The notes under the pieces: generated by a model
What the model saw: the letters and a program-made list of their open reading frames with translations, nothing else
Told to the model about the DNA's origin: nothing
Database searches by the model: none
Program-made: the position numbers and the translations under genes
DNA from: JAJCYL01 sp965206015
GTDB taxonomy: Bacteria > Bacteroidota > Bacteroidia > Cytophagales > Cyclobacteriaceae
Direction: 5' to 3'
DNA length: 64,000 bases
Assembly (NCBI GenBank): GCA_965206015.1
Contig: CBDBIW010000002.1
Location: 358,373 to 422,372, forward strand
In this document: positions 39,233-48,592 of the stretch, one piece after another
Position numbering within the stretch: the stretch's first letter is position 1
How the letters are laid out: each line of letters opens with the position of its first letter

Positions 39233-39997
39233 CTAATTGTCACTTAATAAGTACCTATTAAAGCTACGGCCGTTGATTTTGGTGTACTTCGCATCCAGGT
39301 CATCATTCACTTGGATTCCTTTCAAATCAACATCTTTATCCATTTCCGCATACTTAATATTCCAAAATCCGTCGAAAATGGTGTTGGTGAACTTCACTCC
39401 ATCTTCCATTTCCGCATATTTAAAATTGGCCTCTTCTTTAAATACGGAATTCGCAAAATTTACCATATCATCAAATTCGGCATATTTGAAATCGGAATCA
39501 TCTTCAAATACTGACTTTTCAAAAGTGCTTTTTTCCTTAAATTCGGCATATTTGAAATTTGAGTTGTCACCAAATGTAGTGTTGCTGAAAGCAGCTCCTT
39601 CCCGAAATTCAGAATACTTGAAAGCAGCATCACGCCTGAAGGTACAATCTCTAAAAGTTACGTCGCTATCAAAATGAGAGATGAAAGTGTATTCGGACCT
39701 GTCGTCGCGGTAATAGGCAATGAAATCGTCCGTGAACTCACAATTGATGAATGTGATTTCACCTCTCAATGTGTTTTCAATTTTGTTATCATTTCCATTG
39801 AACCAACTTTTACGAGGCAGATCACCTTTTTCATCGTAATAGGCTGTTAAGTCGACCACACCTTTGATGGTTACATTTTCATAGCGAACATTTTCACCAT
39901 TTTTGGCTTTTCTGATGATTTCATCCGCATCTACGGTTTGGGCAAACACATGATCTGTGAAGGCCAATAGGAGAGTGATTAGTGTCAGGAGTTTCAT
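39233..39997 (-). CDS. Secreted pentapeptide-repeat protein
   Basis: 254 residues. The signal peptide ends at VFAQ. From about residue 80 the sequence cycles every 20-21 residues through NFKYAEF-like, FEKSVF-like and FANSVF-like units, which fits the four-sided right-handed beta-helix of pentapeptide proteins with one coil per 20 residues. The protein is probably periplasmic or exported. Its role is unknown; a gyrase-mimic function is unlikely for a secreted form. Confidence 0.8.
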   Translation of the reverse strand: MKLLTLITLLLAFTDHVFAQTVDADEIIRKAKNGENVRYENVTIKGVVDLTAYYDEKGDLPRKSWFNGNDNKIENTLRGEITFINCEFTDDFIAYYRDDRSEYTFISHFDSDVTFRDCTFRRDAAFKYSEFREGAAFSNTTFGDNSNFKYAEFKEKSTFEKSVFEDDSDFKYAEFDDMVNFANSVFKEEANFKYAEMEDGVKFTNTIFDGFWNIKYAEMDKDVDLKGIQVNDDLDAKYTKINGRSFNRYLLSDN

Positions 39998-40181
39998 TGT
40001 GTGGTTTATTTTGAGTTGTTTTGTTTAAGTGGTCCATAAACATCCTTACTCCTGGCCCCTGAGGGTGAAACTTTGCCCTCCCTCAATTGGCGAGGGTTCC
40101 AATGGGTGTGCGAATCTCTTTGATTTACGCATCAACTATTACTAAGACTCCCTTTATGCCAAAAGGTTGCAGTACTACTTG

Positions 40182-40796
40182 CTAAAAATTTAACTCAGGG
40201 AATTGTTGGAGGTCCTGGAGTGTGTCGATGTCGGTTAGTTCAGCGAGTAAATGGAAGGTTTTCCCTGCCTTTTTGATATCTATTATGGTTTGTTCTAAAA
40301 CCTTGTCAGTACTCCAGTCTTTATTTAGAAAGAGTTCTGCATGATGGCTGTTCGTGCCTAACAAGTAATAACCGCCATCATTGGCAGGGCCAATGGCAAA
40401 GTCATGGCTATTAAGATTATCAAAAGCATTCGACAATGTCTCACCTTCCAGCTCATAGCAGTCACTTCCTATGATGCAGATACAGTTGTAACCGCTATCG
40501 AAGCCGGACTGAAAAGCATTGGAGATTCTTTCTCCCAAATCACCGCCCTTTTGGAGATTCTTTTCGTAACCATCTTGCCAAATATCATTTTCATCCTGCA
40601 AGTCAGAATAAAAGATCCATTTACTAAACGCTCCAGGTTTGGTCACTTGATGAGTTTTTGAAAGCAGGCGTTTATAGATTTCTAATGCCCGATCATCTCC
40701 AACATCCGCTGCCAACCTGGTTTTTACTTTTCCAAGTACTGGATTTTTGACAAAAATGATTAGTAGCTGCTTCATAGCGTTTTTGATTTCACCCAT
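40182..40796 (-). CDS. TIGR04282-family glycosyltransferase-like protein
   Basis: 204 residues with IIFVKNPVLGKVKTRLAADV, the nucleotide-sugar-type start of the CofC/MobA-like fold, and GDLGERISNAFQ, CIIGSDCYEL, FAIGPANDGGYYLLG. The family TIGR04282 is named rSAM/selenodomain-associated transferase 1, and it often sits with membrane glycosyltransferases. The start ATG is at 40796, though ATG 40775 is possible. It overlaps the previous gene by 25 bp and is the last gene of a four-gene operon. Confidence 0.78.
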   Translation of the reverse strand: MGEIKNAMKQLLIIFVKNPVLGKVKTRLAADVGDDRALEIYKRLLSKTHQVTKPGAFSKWIFYSDLQDENDIWQDGYEKNLQKGGDLGERISNAFQSGFDSGYNCICIIGSDCYELEGETLSNAFDNLNSHDFAIGPANDGGYYLLGTNSHHAELFLNKDWSTDKVLEQTIIDIKKAGKTFHLLAELTDIDTLQDLQQFPELNF

Positions 40797-42142
40797 TCAA
40801 TTAAGCCAGCTCTCCAGCTCAATTCAAAAAGGAACAAGCCAATTACTGAGCCATATTCCAAAAACAGGACCCAATTGGGGAGATCGAAGCCAGTTGGTGA
40901 ATAACCCAGGTAGGTCAAAAAGATCATATAACTCCAGAGTATAGGACTCTTATATCCGGTAAAAACACTTAATGCCAAAACGGTGACGATATACCAGGGA
41001 TGAACGGTAGTGGAAAGCAAAAAATAGATTCCCAGTGCCATCATAAAGAGGGTCGGTAGCGAGGGTTTTTTACTAAATGGCCAGAAGGCGAGGATTATAA
41101 TGGACCAAAAAATCCACTTCACCAAGTCCTTCCCAATAAACTCGATACGGTTGTAGCCAAATTTCTGGAATCCTTTTTCCCTCAGCCAATAATAAATACT
41201 GGCGTTGAATTCGAATTTTTGATAATAGAGAGAGAGACTGCTTTCCAATCCACCGATAAGTTCGGGGCTTAACAATGGTAAAAACAAGATGATTATGATG
41301 GCACCTGAAATAGCATAATAGATCAACATACGCTTCAGTGTAAGCGGACGAGGAAGGAAGGGCAGGAGTATGAGTGGAATGAGTTTGGTGCCAACTGCAA
41401 ATGCAATTGCAGTTGCAGATAAGATCAGTTGATTTTTCTTTAACCACCAGAGGGCCAGGAGAATGAAAAAGACCATCATCACTTCAAAGTGAAGATTCCC
41501 CACCCCTTCGATGATTACCAACGGGTTCAGTGCATATATTAAAGTATATCGCTTCGGTAAATTAAACTGATCGAGAACTTTTGGTAACAGCCAGATATTA
41601 CCAATTTCTGCAGCTAATAGAAATATTCTCATCGAAACTACTGCGCCAGAAAGGTTATCACCAGATATAAGCGTAGAAAACCAAAATATGAACTGATTGA
41701 CGGGTGGATAGATCGTAAAGTATTCCGGAGAATTAAGCTGATTGTAGAGATCTTCCGTAATGCCCGGGACAGACTGGCCAGGGCTATTAATGTAGAAAGT
41801 TGGTAATTGAGCAAATGGATTAATGCCGGCATTTAGCAATCGACCGTCCCAAATAAATCTATAAAAGTCATCACTTAGGTTTGGAATGGCCAATAGTAAT
41901 ACCACTCGCAATATGATAGCTACCCCATTATACTTCCGATCAATTTCACTATCTGTGACTTTATCTGTATTGGGTAAATCACTAATCAGTAAAAGATAAA
42001 TAGCAAAAAGGACAGTAAAAGTGCTGATTAATGGCACAGAATCTGTCCGCTCTATGAAATAGGAAAGAAAGATATAACCTGCCAGACTTACTAGTACAAG
42101 AGGATAAAATACAGAATTCTTTAAAGTGTTAAGACTGAACAT
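40772..42142 (-). CDS. Membrane glycosyltransferase (GT-C type, mannosyltransferase-like)
   Basis: 456 residues with about a dozen membrane helices. The loop after the first helices reads FYRFIWDGRLLNAGINPFAQ, a typical GT-C acidic motif region for polyprenol-phosphate-dependent transferases. It overlaps its neighbours on both sides. It probably transfers a sugar from a lipid carrier at the outer face of the inner membrane; the donor is not known. Confidence 0.8.
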   Translation of the reverse strand: MFSLNTLKNSVFYPLVLVSLAGYIFLSYFIERTDSVPLISTFTVLFAIYLLLISDLPNTDKVTDSEIDRKYNGVAIILRVVLLLAIPNLSDDFYRFIWDGRLLNAGINPFAQLPTFYINSPGQSVPGITEDLYNQLNSPEYFTIYPPVNQFIFWFSTLISGDNLSGAVVSMRIFLLAAEIGNIWLLPKVLDQFNLPKRYTLIYALNPLVIIEGVGNLHFEVMMVFFILLALWWLKKNQLILSATAIAFAVGTKLIPLILLPFLPRPLTLKRMLIYYAISGAIIIILFLPLLSPELIGGLESSLSLYYQKFEFNASIYYWLREKGFQKFGYNRIEFIGKDLVKWIFWSIIILAFWPFSKKPSLPTLFMMALGIYFLLSTTVHPWYIVTVLALSVFTGYKSPILWSYMIFLTYLGYSPTGFDLPNWVLFLEYGSVIGLFLFELSWRAGLIEWVKSKTL

Positions 42143-43580
42143 AGCTCAAAGGCTTGAGCGACATAAAGGATACAGCACCAAACCCAAGGGCTAACATAAA
42201 ATGGAAGATGATCAACCCAAAGTCAAGTAGGTAAATGCCTATGCCTATGCCTGCGATGAAGTAAAGACAAAGAAGGGCTTCAACAGCTACTGAAGGAGTA
42301 AGTTTAAAGTTGATGTAGCAATTGCTTCTCCAACTGTCCTTAGATGAGATGATATTGAATTTTGGAGTCCTGACGAAGGGCGTTTTAATCCCAATCAAAC
42401 CTTCGCTAACTGCAATTGCATTGTGAAAAGACAATCCCATTGAAAAGGCAAGAAACAAAGGGAAATTCCAGAGATAGTACTTTATGGTTTTTAAGGGACT
42501 CACTTTTTTGGATGCTATCCAATAGAAATAAGCGATGGCAAAAAAGCCAAGCAGGAAGATACTGCCAATATCGAAGTAAATCTTCATTTGGGGGTTTGCC
42601 TCCTTTATGAAAAGCATTGGGATGCTTAACAAGCCAGCCGTCAGTAGTAATAGGAAGATGGAACTATTCAGTAAATGAAAAGTAGCATGAATTTTTTGCA
42701 TGGGTTTCAAACCTGATTTCATGATTTGTCCCATATGCTTCTTAGCAGTCTCGGCCGAGCCTTTATTCCACCGATATTGCTGCGATTTTACTGCAGGGAG
42801 TAATACTGGTAACTCGGCTGGAGCAATGACATCCTCCAGGTATTTAAATTGCCAGCCTTTCAATTGTGCCCTATAACTTAAGTCGAGGTCTTCTGTCAAT
42901 GTTTCCGCAGACCATCCCCCGGCATCGTTGATGCATTCTTTTCGCCAAACGCCAGCAGTTCCATTAAAACTAATCAAGCTTCCTGCGGTATGTCGTCCGG
43001 CCTGTTCAACAGTGAAGTGAGCGTCCAAGCCAAAGGCCTGCATTTGGGTGAGTAAAGAATAACCCTTATTTATATGTCCCCAACGTGTCTGTACCATGCC
43101 GATTATCGGGCTGTCAAAACCTGGTATAGTCTGAAGCAGGAAGTCTTCTGTTGGTAAGAAGTCTGCGTCAAATACCGCAATGAATTTTCCTTTGGCAGTT
43201 TCATTGCCATACTTTAAAGCTCCGGCTTTGAAACCCTCTCGCCCTTCTCTTTGAATGTGATGAATGTCTAAACCAAGTTTTTGATGCTTAAGGACTAGTT
43301 CAGCAATGATTTTTGATGTTTCATCTGTGGAATCATCGAGGACCTGTATTTCCAGGTTGCTATATTTTAGCTTGGCAACTGACTCAATCAATCTTTGGGC
43401 AACGTATTGTTCATTGTAAATGGGTAATTGTACCGTGACTGCAGGCCATTCTTTGGGGTCAACTGGTGTGCTTTTCTTCTTTTTCTTTCTATAGTGTAGC
43501 GCAAGGTTGAGCTGACCCAAACTAAAAAAGAAGATCAGGATCAACGATAAGCTGTAAACGATTACTACAAAAATTTCCAT
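42129..43580 (-). CDS. Cellulose-synthase-like family 2 glycosyltransferase
   Basis: 483 residues: an N-terminal helix, the GT2 domain with FDADFLPTEDFL (DxD-like), TEDLDLSYRAQLKGWQFKYL (the catalytic TED) and QQYRWNKGSAET (the QxxRW motif), then three to four C-terminal helices. It is a processive-type or related membrane transferase. It overlaps the next gene by 14 bp. Confidence 0.9.
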   Translation of the reverse strand: MEIFVVIVYSLSLILIFFFSLGQLNLALHYRKKKKKSTPVDPKEWPAVTVQLPIYNEQYVAQRLIESVAKLKYSNLEIQVLDDSTDETSKIIAELVLKHQKLGLDIHHIQREGREGFKAGALKYGNETAKGKFIAVFDADFLPTEDFLLQTIPGFDSPIIGMVQTRWGHINKGYSLLTQMQAFGLDAHFTVEQAGRHTAGSLISFNGTAGVWRKECINDAGGWSAETLTEDLDLSYRAQLKGWQFKYLEDVIAPAELPVLLPAVKSQQYRWNKGSAETAKKHMGQIMKSGLKPMQKIHATFHLLNSSIFLLLLTAGLLSIPMLFIKEANPQMKIYFDIGSIFLLGFFAIAYFYWIASKKVSPLKTIKYYLWNFPLFLAFSMGLSFHNAIAVSEGLIGIKTPFVRTPKFNIISSKDSWRSNCYINFKLTPSVAVEALLCLYFIAGIGIGIYLLDFGLIIFHFMLALGFGAVSFMSLKPLSYVQS

Positions 43581-43583
43581 TCC

Positions 43584-44276
43584 CTACAAATACTTAAAAA
43601 TAGTCCAGATTATTTTATAACCTGCCTTTATTGTGCCACTTACTGTGCCTGAAATTTTTGAAAATCCGATTCTTCTACGATATCGAACTGGAATTTCCAT
43701 CGATCTCAAATTATATTTGGCAGCCTTCAACTGCATTTCCACCGTCCACCCGTAAGCGGTATCCTCCATTTGAAGGTCAACTAACTTTTGGTAACGAATT
43801 GCCCTAAATGGTCCAAGGTCTGTAAACTTTGCGCCATAAAACAACTTGATGAGTGAAGTAGCCAGCCAATTGCCAAATACCTGTGGAATTGTCATGGACC
43901 CCGATTCTCTGTCTCCTAACGCCCTTGAACCAACTACAAAGTCGACTTCATCATTTAAAATGGGTGCAACCAACATTTCCATCTCTTCCGGGTAGTCACT
44001 GTGGTCTCCGTCTAAGAAAACAATAACATCCGGCTTTTGGTTTGATTCCTCCACATGAGCCATTCCTCGCAAGCACGCCTTTCCATAACCCTTCACCCCT
44101 TCTTTCAAGGCCGTCGCCCCATTCTCCTTCGCTATTCTAAAAGTATCATCCGTAGAGCCATTATCCACTACAATGATTTCATCAACCAACTCTTTGGGAA
44201 TTTCGCCGATCACCAAACCGACAGCATTTTGCTCATTAAAAGCTGGTATGATTACCCTAACAATCGGTTTTGACAA
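43584..44276 (-). CDS. DPM1-like family 2 glycosyltransferase
   Basis: 230 residues. VRVIIPAFNEQNAVGLVIGE, IIVVDNGSTDDT and VIVFLDGDHSDYPEEM are the GT2 signatures of dolichyl/polyprenyl-phosphate sugar transferases. It is probably the enzyme that charges a lipid carrier with the sugar used by the membrane transferase downstream. It is the first gene of the operon, starting at ATG 44276. Confidence 0.88.
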   Translation of the reverse strand: MSKPIVRVIIPAFNEQNAVGLVIGEIPKELVDEIIVVDNGSTDDTFRIAKENGATALKEGVKGYGKACLRGMAHVEESNQKPDVIVFLDGDHSDYPEEMEMLVAPILNDEVDFVVGSRALGDRESGSMTIPQVFGNWLATSLIKLFYGAKFTDLGPFRAIRYQKLVDLQMEDTAYGWTVEMQLKAAKYNLRSMEIPVRYRRRIGFSKISGTVSGTIKAGYKIIWTIFKYL

Positions 44277-44425
44277 GATTCCGTTTCCCTTAAGTGTGCA
44301 AAAGTAATCAGCACATGGCTCTTTAATGTCTGTAGTCGGACAAAGGGTAAGGAGAAGTATAACTCATTTTTTAACTGGTCGATTTTATTGATTAACAGTT
44401 CGGTTGTGGAATGTACAGATTCCTC

Positions 44426-44703
44426 CTAATCTTCCTTTTTGCCTAAAATGGTCAGAAAAGCCACCAAATCAACCAACTCATCATTGCTTGGTTGACCTGT
44501 AAGTCCTGATGGCATGAGGGAAATTGGAGTGACTTCGAAATTTTCAATTTCACTGCTTGGAATTAAAAGCATGTAACCAGATGCATTGCATATTCGAGCC
44601 CCTTGATTTGTTCTTCTGTTCAGGGTTCTACTGATCACAGACTCATCTGTTTTGGTAATGATTATGGCCTCATACCCCTGTTTAATTGCAGTATTAACCC
44701 GAA
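44426..44703 (-). pseudogene. C-terminal remnant of a haem-binding/membrane dehydrogenase protein
   Basis: IPSSEIENFEVTPISLMPSG and SNDELVDLVAFLTILGK are the closing motifs of cytochrome-c-like domains attached to PA14 or membrane-bound dehydrogenases. Sequence upstream (EAIIITKTDESVISRTLNRR) extends the match to about 44.70 kb without a start. The rest is gone, so this is a 3' fragment. Confidence 0.55.
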
Positions 44704-44856
44704 TTCAGGTTATTTAGTGAATGTAATCTCATAATTGCTAAAATTTAGTAACACCTGGCAGAAGGTCAAAAATATTCTCTGCGAAGGTCATTGCCTGAGT
44801 AAGTGGTCTATTTTATGGAGTAATTGGTCTATCGGTGTCTGAATTGAACTAAATGA

Positions 44857-45936
44857 TTGAATACATTTGATTTTTGGATGAAGTATACTGATCAAATACG
44901 ATTTCGCTGGTCCCAGCACACTATTTTTTGGACAGCGTATGTATTGTTTTGGAGTGTTCGGGATTTAATTCATCACGACGACATTGTCGATAACATTCAA
45001 TTAAATCTCATCAGTGGAACATTTCATGCCGGGCTCGCCTATTTTAATTGTTATGTGTTAATACCAGCGTTACTCTTAAAGAGAAAGCACTTGGTCTATG
45101 TGTTGGCGTTACTGGCTGCCTTGAGCATGACAGCCTTTATAAACTCACAAGTTGTAGCGTATTATCTGTTTGGCATTTATGATTTTCCGGAGCCAGCAGT
45201 TTTTTTCAAATCAGCCAGGGGAATCATGGTCCTTCATTTCGAAGCCTTCTTTATTTCCATAATTACACTATCTATAATTCTGGCTAAAATCTATTTCATT
45301 AAAGACAATGATACACAGGAGTTGGTCAAAAAAAACCTGCAGTCAGAGTTGAACTTCTTAAAACATCAAATAAATCCTCACTTCCTCTTCAATTCCTTAA
45401 ACAGCATTTATTTCCTGATCCCTAAAAACCCTAAGCAAGCAGCAGAAATGCTCCGTAAGTTTTCGGATATGCTGAGTCACCAATTGTATGAAGGCAACAA
45501 AGATTTTATTCAACTGGAAAACGAGATAAAGCATTTGGAAGATTATATGGAATTGGAAAAAGTCCGACAAGGGGATAGGGTAAATGTAGAGTGGTCAGTA
45601 AATGGGCAGGTCAACGGTCAACAAATAGCTCCAATGATATTTATAACTTTCTTGGAAAATGCCTTTAAACATGGGCAATTAACTTCAGAATCGTCTTATA
45701 ATATTTCGGGAAAGATGGAAATAACGGGAGATCAGGTGCAGTTTGAGTTGAAAAATGATAGTGTTGAAACAAATACTTCTGCGGGCGGTGATAAAGGAGT
45801 TGGTTTGGAGAATACCAAAAGACGGTTGGAACTACTGTATCCCAATCGACATCAATTGCATATCCAAAAAACTAACAGTTCCTTTGAGGTAGATTTGACT
45901 ATTGCGTTCAATGAAAATCAGGTGTCTTGTAGTTGA
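44857..45936 (+). CDS. LytS/YehU-type sensor histidine kinase
   Basis: 359 residues with four membrane helices (about 20-160), a short linker, then a His_kinase domain: FLKHQINPHFLFNSLNSIYF (the phospho-His) and GVGLENTKRRLELLYP (ATP-binding). The open frame begins at TTG 44857; ATG 44878 (MKYTDQIRF) is the likely start. It overlaps the response-regulator start, as typical of LytSR pairs. Confidence 0.88.
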   Translation: MNTFDFWMKYTDQIRFRWSQHTIFWTAYVLFWSVRDLIHHDDIVDNIQLNLISGTFHAGLAYFNCYVLIPALLLKRKHLVYVLALLAALSMTAFINSQVVAYYLFGIYDFPEPAVFFKSARGIMVLHFEAFFISIITLSIILAKIYFIKDNDTQELVKKNLQSELNFLKHQINPHFLFNSLNSIYFLIPKNPKQAAEMLRKFSDMLSHQLYEGNKDFIQLENEIKHLEDYMELEKVRQGDRVNVEWSVNGQVNGQQIAPMIFITFLENAFKHGQLTSESSYNISGKMEITGDQVQFELKNDSVETNTSAGGDKGVGLENTKRRLELLYPNRHQLHIQKTNSSFEVDLTIAFNENQVSCS

Positions 45937-46567
45937 TGATGAACCTCTGGCACGTGAGGGGATTGCAGGCTATTGTAGTAAAGTTCCATACTTAGAATTG
46001 GTAGCAACCTGCAAAAACGCCATCGATGCAGCCGACAAACTCAAGGAAGCATCCGTGGATCTGATTTTTCTCGACATTCATATGCCGGGAATGTCTGGGC
46101 TTCAATTAATCAAGACGGTAAAAGATCCTCCAGTGGTTGTTTTTACTACTGCCTATCGTGACTATGCCGCCGACGGCTTTGACCTCAACGCGGTCGATTA
46201 TTTAGTAAAACCGATCTCTTTCGAAAGATTTTTACAAGGTGCTAACAAAGTCTATGAGCACATTTTGGCAAAAAAAGCAATTAATCTGGCCCTGGGAACC
46301 CGGGAAGAATTCTTTTTTGTAAAATGTGACGGGAAATTTGTTCGTGTTTACTTGAATGAGATTCTGTTTTTAGAGGGCATGAAGGACTATACGATTATTT
46401 ACCGAAATACCGAAAAACTAATCGTTTTGGTTTCAATGAAGAAGGTCGAGGAGAATCTTGATTCCGACGAATTCATCAGGATTCACAAGTCCTACATTGT
46501 GGCCAGGAGTAAAGTAGATTCCCTGGAAGGAAATCAATTAAAATTCGGTATTGCTAATTATATATAG
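45911..46567 (+). pseudogene. LytTR response regulator, 3' end replaced by IS1
   Basis: Starting at ATG 45911: receiver domain (CLVVDDEPLAREGIAGYCSK, FLDIHMPGMSGLQLIK with the phospho-Asp, YLVKPISFERF) and LytTR DNA-binding domain (FVKCDGKFVRVYLNEILFLE, IHKSYIVARSKVDSLEGNQL). IS1 copy 3 enters at 46547, and the last 6 codons are supplied by the element. About 20 C-terminal residues of LytTR are missing, so DNA binding is probably impaired, although the kinase is intact. Confidence 0.8.
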
Positions 46568-47288
46568 TTTTCTTATTTTTACAGAAAAAAGCCATGAATT
46601 GTCCTTAAGTGTTCAAACCGTGCTGTCATTAAATCCGGCAAGATAAAAGGAAAACAAAGGTAATAAGTGTAAAAAATGCGGCTACCACTATACGGTACAA
46701 CAAAAATCTACGGCCAAACCAAAAGAGTTGAAAAAATACGCCTTGCAATTATATCTTGAAGGGTTGGGTTTTCGGTCAATCGGTAGAATACTCAACGTGA
46801 GCAATGTATCTGTGTTAAACTGGATAAGGGGTTTTGGCCAACAAGTGCAGTCCTTGTCCAATAGCGGTTCCGAAGTGGATTTCGTAGAGCTTGACCAGAT
46901 GCACAGCTACATTGGAAACAAAAAAACTATTGCTGGATTTGGATGGCTGTTGATCGATAGGGGAAAAAGTTCATCAATTTGGTTATTGGCGACAGAAGTA
47001 CTGAGACAGCAAAAAAGCTCTGGGGGCTAATAGGCACCAACCAGATGAATACCATAGCAAGTGATTACTGGAAGTCATACGAGCACATTGTCCCTAAAGA
47101 CACACACATTCAATCAAAAGCAGAAACTTTTACCGTAGAAGGCTATAATAGCTTGTTCAGGCATTTTTTGGCAAGAATGAGAAGAAAATCAAAGTGCTAT
47201 TCAAAAAGTATTGAGATGCTTACTTTATCCGTTTTGCTTTTGATGCATCATCGAAATGAAATATTAACTATATTTAATTAGCAATGCC
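46547..47288 (+). mobile_element. IS1-family insertion sequence, copy 3
   Basis: 742 bp from GGTATTGCTAATTA to TAATTAGCAATGCC. The plus strand encodes the HTH and catalytic parts in two frames (46728-47030 and 46979-47281), linked by GGGGAAAAAG at about 46960. It shares the early CCTTAAG disruption with the other copies and has one extra A in the zinc-ribbon region. It is inverted relative to copies 1 and 2, so recombination with them would invert 13 or 32 kb. Flanking target duplication is not evident. Confidence 0.9.
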
Positions 47289-47480
47289 TTAATTTTAGCT
47301 AATGTTGAGAGCGTTTGGGTAATGCATGAAAAGAGAGGGGAAGATCACAATATTGAAGTGAAAGAATTTGATATATTTGGGATAAACACTGGAAAAGATG
47401 TTGGTGACAAAACACTAACTTTCTTTACTGGTTCAGTATCGCGGTCCGGGGGCAGGGTTGCAATTCCTGAGAATTGTTAA
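47289..47480 (+). pseudogene. Orphan coding remnant right of IS1 copy 3
   Basis: An open frame with no start continues from the IS end for 63 codons (ANVESVWVMHEKRGEDHNIE, VGDKTLTFFTGSVSRSGG, ending in AIPENC). I do not recognise it, and it is not the missing LytTR end. It probably belongs to another gene lost by IS-mediated deletion. Confidence 0.35.
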
Positions 47481-47589
47481 TAGCAATAGTTCTTTACAGG
47501 CTGCTTCACCACCATTCGAAACGGCCAGGCTGTTTAATTTGATTGATGTATTTGCTGGAAGGATTGAATAAATTAACTCGGGATTCTAT

Positions 47590-47997
47590 ATGAGAACATT
47601 AATAATTCGCACTTTAATCACATTTGCATTCTACGCTTGTGGGCCCAATGAAAAATCCGTTCAAAAAGCCAGGTATGATGAAGTGATGGCTATACATGAT
47701 GAAGTCATGCCAAAGACGGGAACGATTAGAAAGTTAAAAGGTGAACTCCGGGCAAAGGCAGAATCATTGAGTAACTTTGATTCACTATCTATAGAGGCGC
47801 AGAAAATTTTAGGTGCAATAAAAGAGTTAGAAGCTGCAAATGAATCAATGATGGTCTGGATGAGGGCTTTTTCTGAACCCGCAGAAGAGACTCAACATGA
47901 TGAGGTGCTAAAGTTTTATGCTGAGGAGTTAGAGAAGGTTAGGGAGGTCAGGGAAAAAATATTGACCTCTATTGAGAAGGCAGAAACCATGAAATAA
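47590..47997 (+). CDS. Small lipoprotein with a coiled-coil helix
   Basis: 135 residues starting at ATG 47590. The leader IIRTLITFAFYAC ends in a Cys that could be lipidated. The rest is strongly helical with heptad-like spacing (ELEKVREVREKILTSIEKAE). It is a common type of small Bacteroidota envelope protein with unknown function. Confidence 0.6.
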   Translation: MRTLIIRTLITFAFYACGPNEKSVQKARYDEVMAIHDEVMPKTGTIRKLKGELRAKAESLSNFDSLSIEAQKILGAIKELEAANESMMVWMRAFSEPAEETQHDEVLKFYAEELEKVREVREKILTSIEKAETMK

Positions 47998-48115
47998 CAT
48001 AATTGCATCTAACGAGATTAATTTCATAGAGGTCTGGCGAAACTTTTACAGTTATTAAAACGTACGATCCGCCAGCTTCTGGTCCTGCAAATGGCAGAAT
48101 TTAGTTGATTCTTAA

Positions 48116-48412
48116 AAAGACCCATATGACCCAAATTGCGATGGTTGTGCATGGTGCTACAAGTTTGACGCTTGTCTTTCCACAACAATAAATACAATAA
48201 AATCAAATCATACCCGGGGTGCAGTAATTACTATCGGATTTTTAAGTGGACATGCTGGATATATTGCAACAGGATTAGCAATTGGCTGCGGCATTTATGC
48301 TACAACAAATTATACTACCATTAACAGAGTACAAATAACACCGTCCAACTTAAGATTTAGTTTTAGTGGGAGTAGTTATATAAGACATTATATGTTTATC
48401 ACTCAAATTTGA
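48116..48412 (+). pseudogene. Cysteine-rich 98-codon frame without a start
   Basis: The frame opens with DPYDPNCDGCAWCYKFDACL, then ITIGFLSGHAGYIATGLAIG and INRVQITPSNLRFSFSG. It has five Cys in 15 residues, then a hydrophobic glycine-rich segment. No start codon lies before the Cys cluster and upstream sequence in another frame (GETFTVIKTYDPPASGPANG) may belong to the same ancestral gene. I do not recognise the family. Confidence 0.35.
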
Positions 48413-48492
48413 CTGTCCAAAAATGAACGTAAAAACAGCCTTTAAACCTGCTTAAAGGACACTTTTAAAATATTGCACATAAGCTAAGTACG

Positions 48493-48588
48493 ACTTTTTG
48501 AATACCTTTTTTTTCCTTTAACTCCTACTTTTTGAATACCAACTCCTACTTTTTTATAGATTAAATGTATGATTTTGTGATATATTTG
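48493..48588 (+). promoter_or_regulatory. Direct repeats and -7 box upstream of the Rep gene
   Basis: ACTTTTTGAATACC occurs at 48493-48506 and 48527-48540. AACTCCTACTTTTT occurs at 48520-48533 and 48541-48554, 21 bp apart (two helical turns). TATATTTG (48581-48588) is a -7 box four bases before the Rep ATG, so the mRNA would be leaderless. The repeats are candidates for Rep autoregulation. Confidence 0.6.
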
Positions 48589-48592
48589 CATC

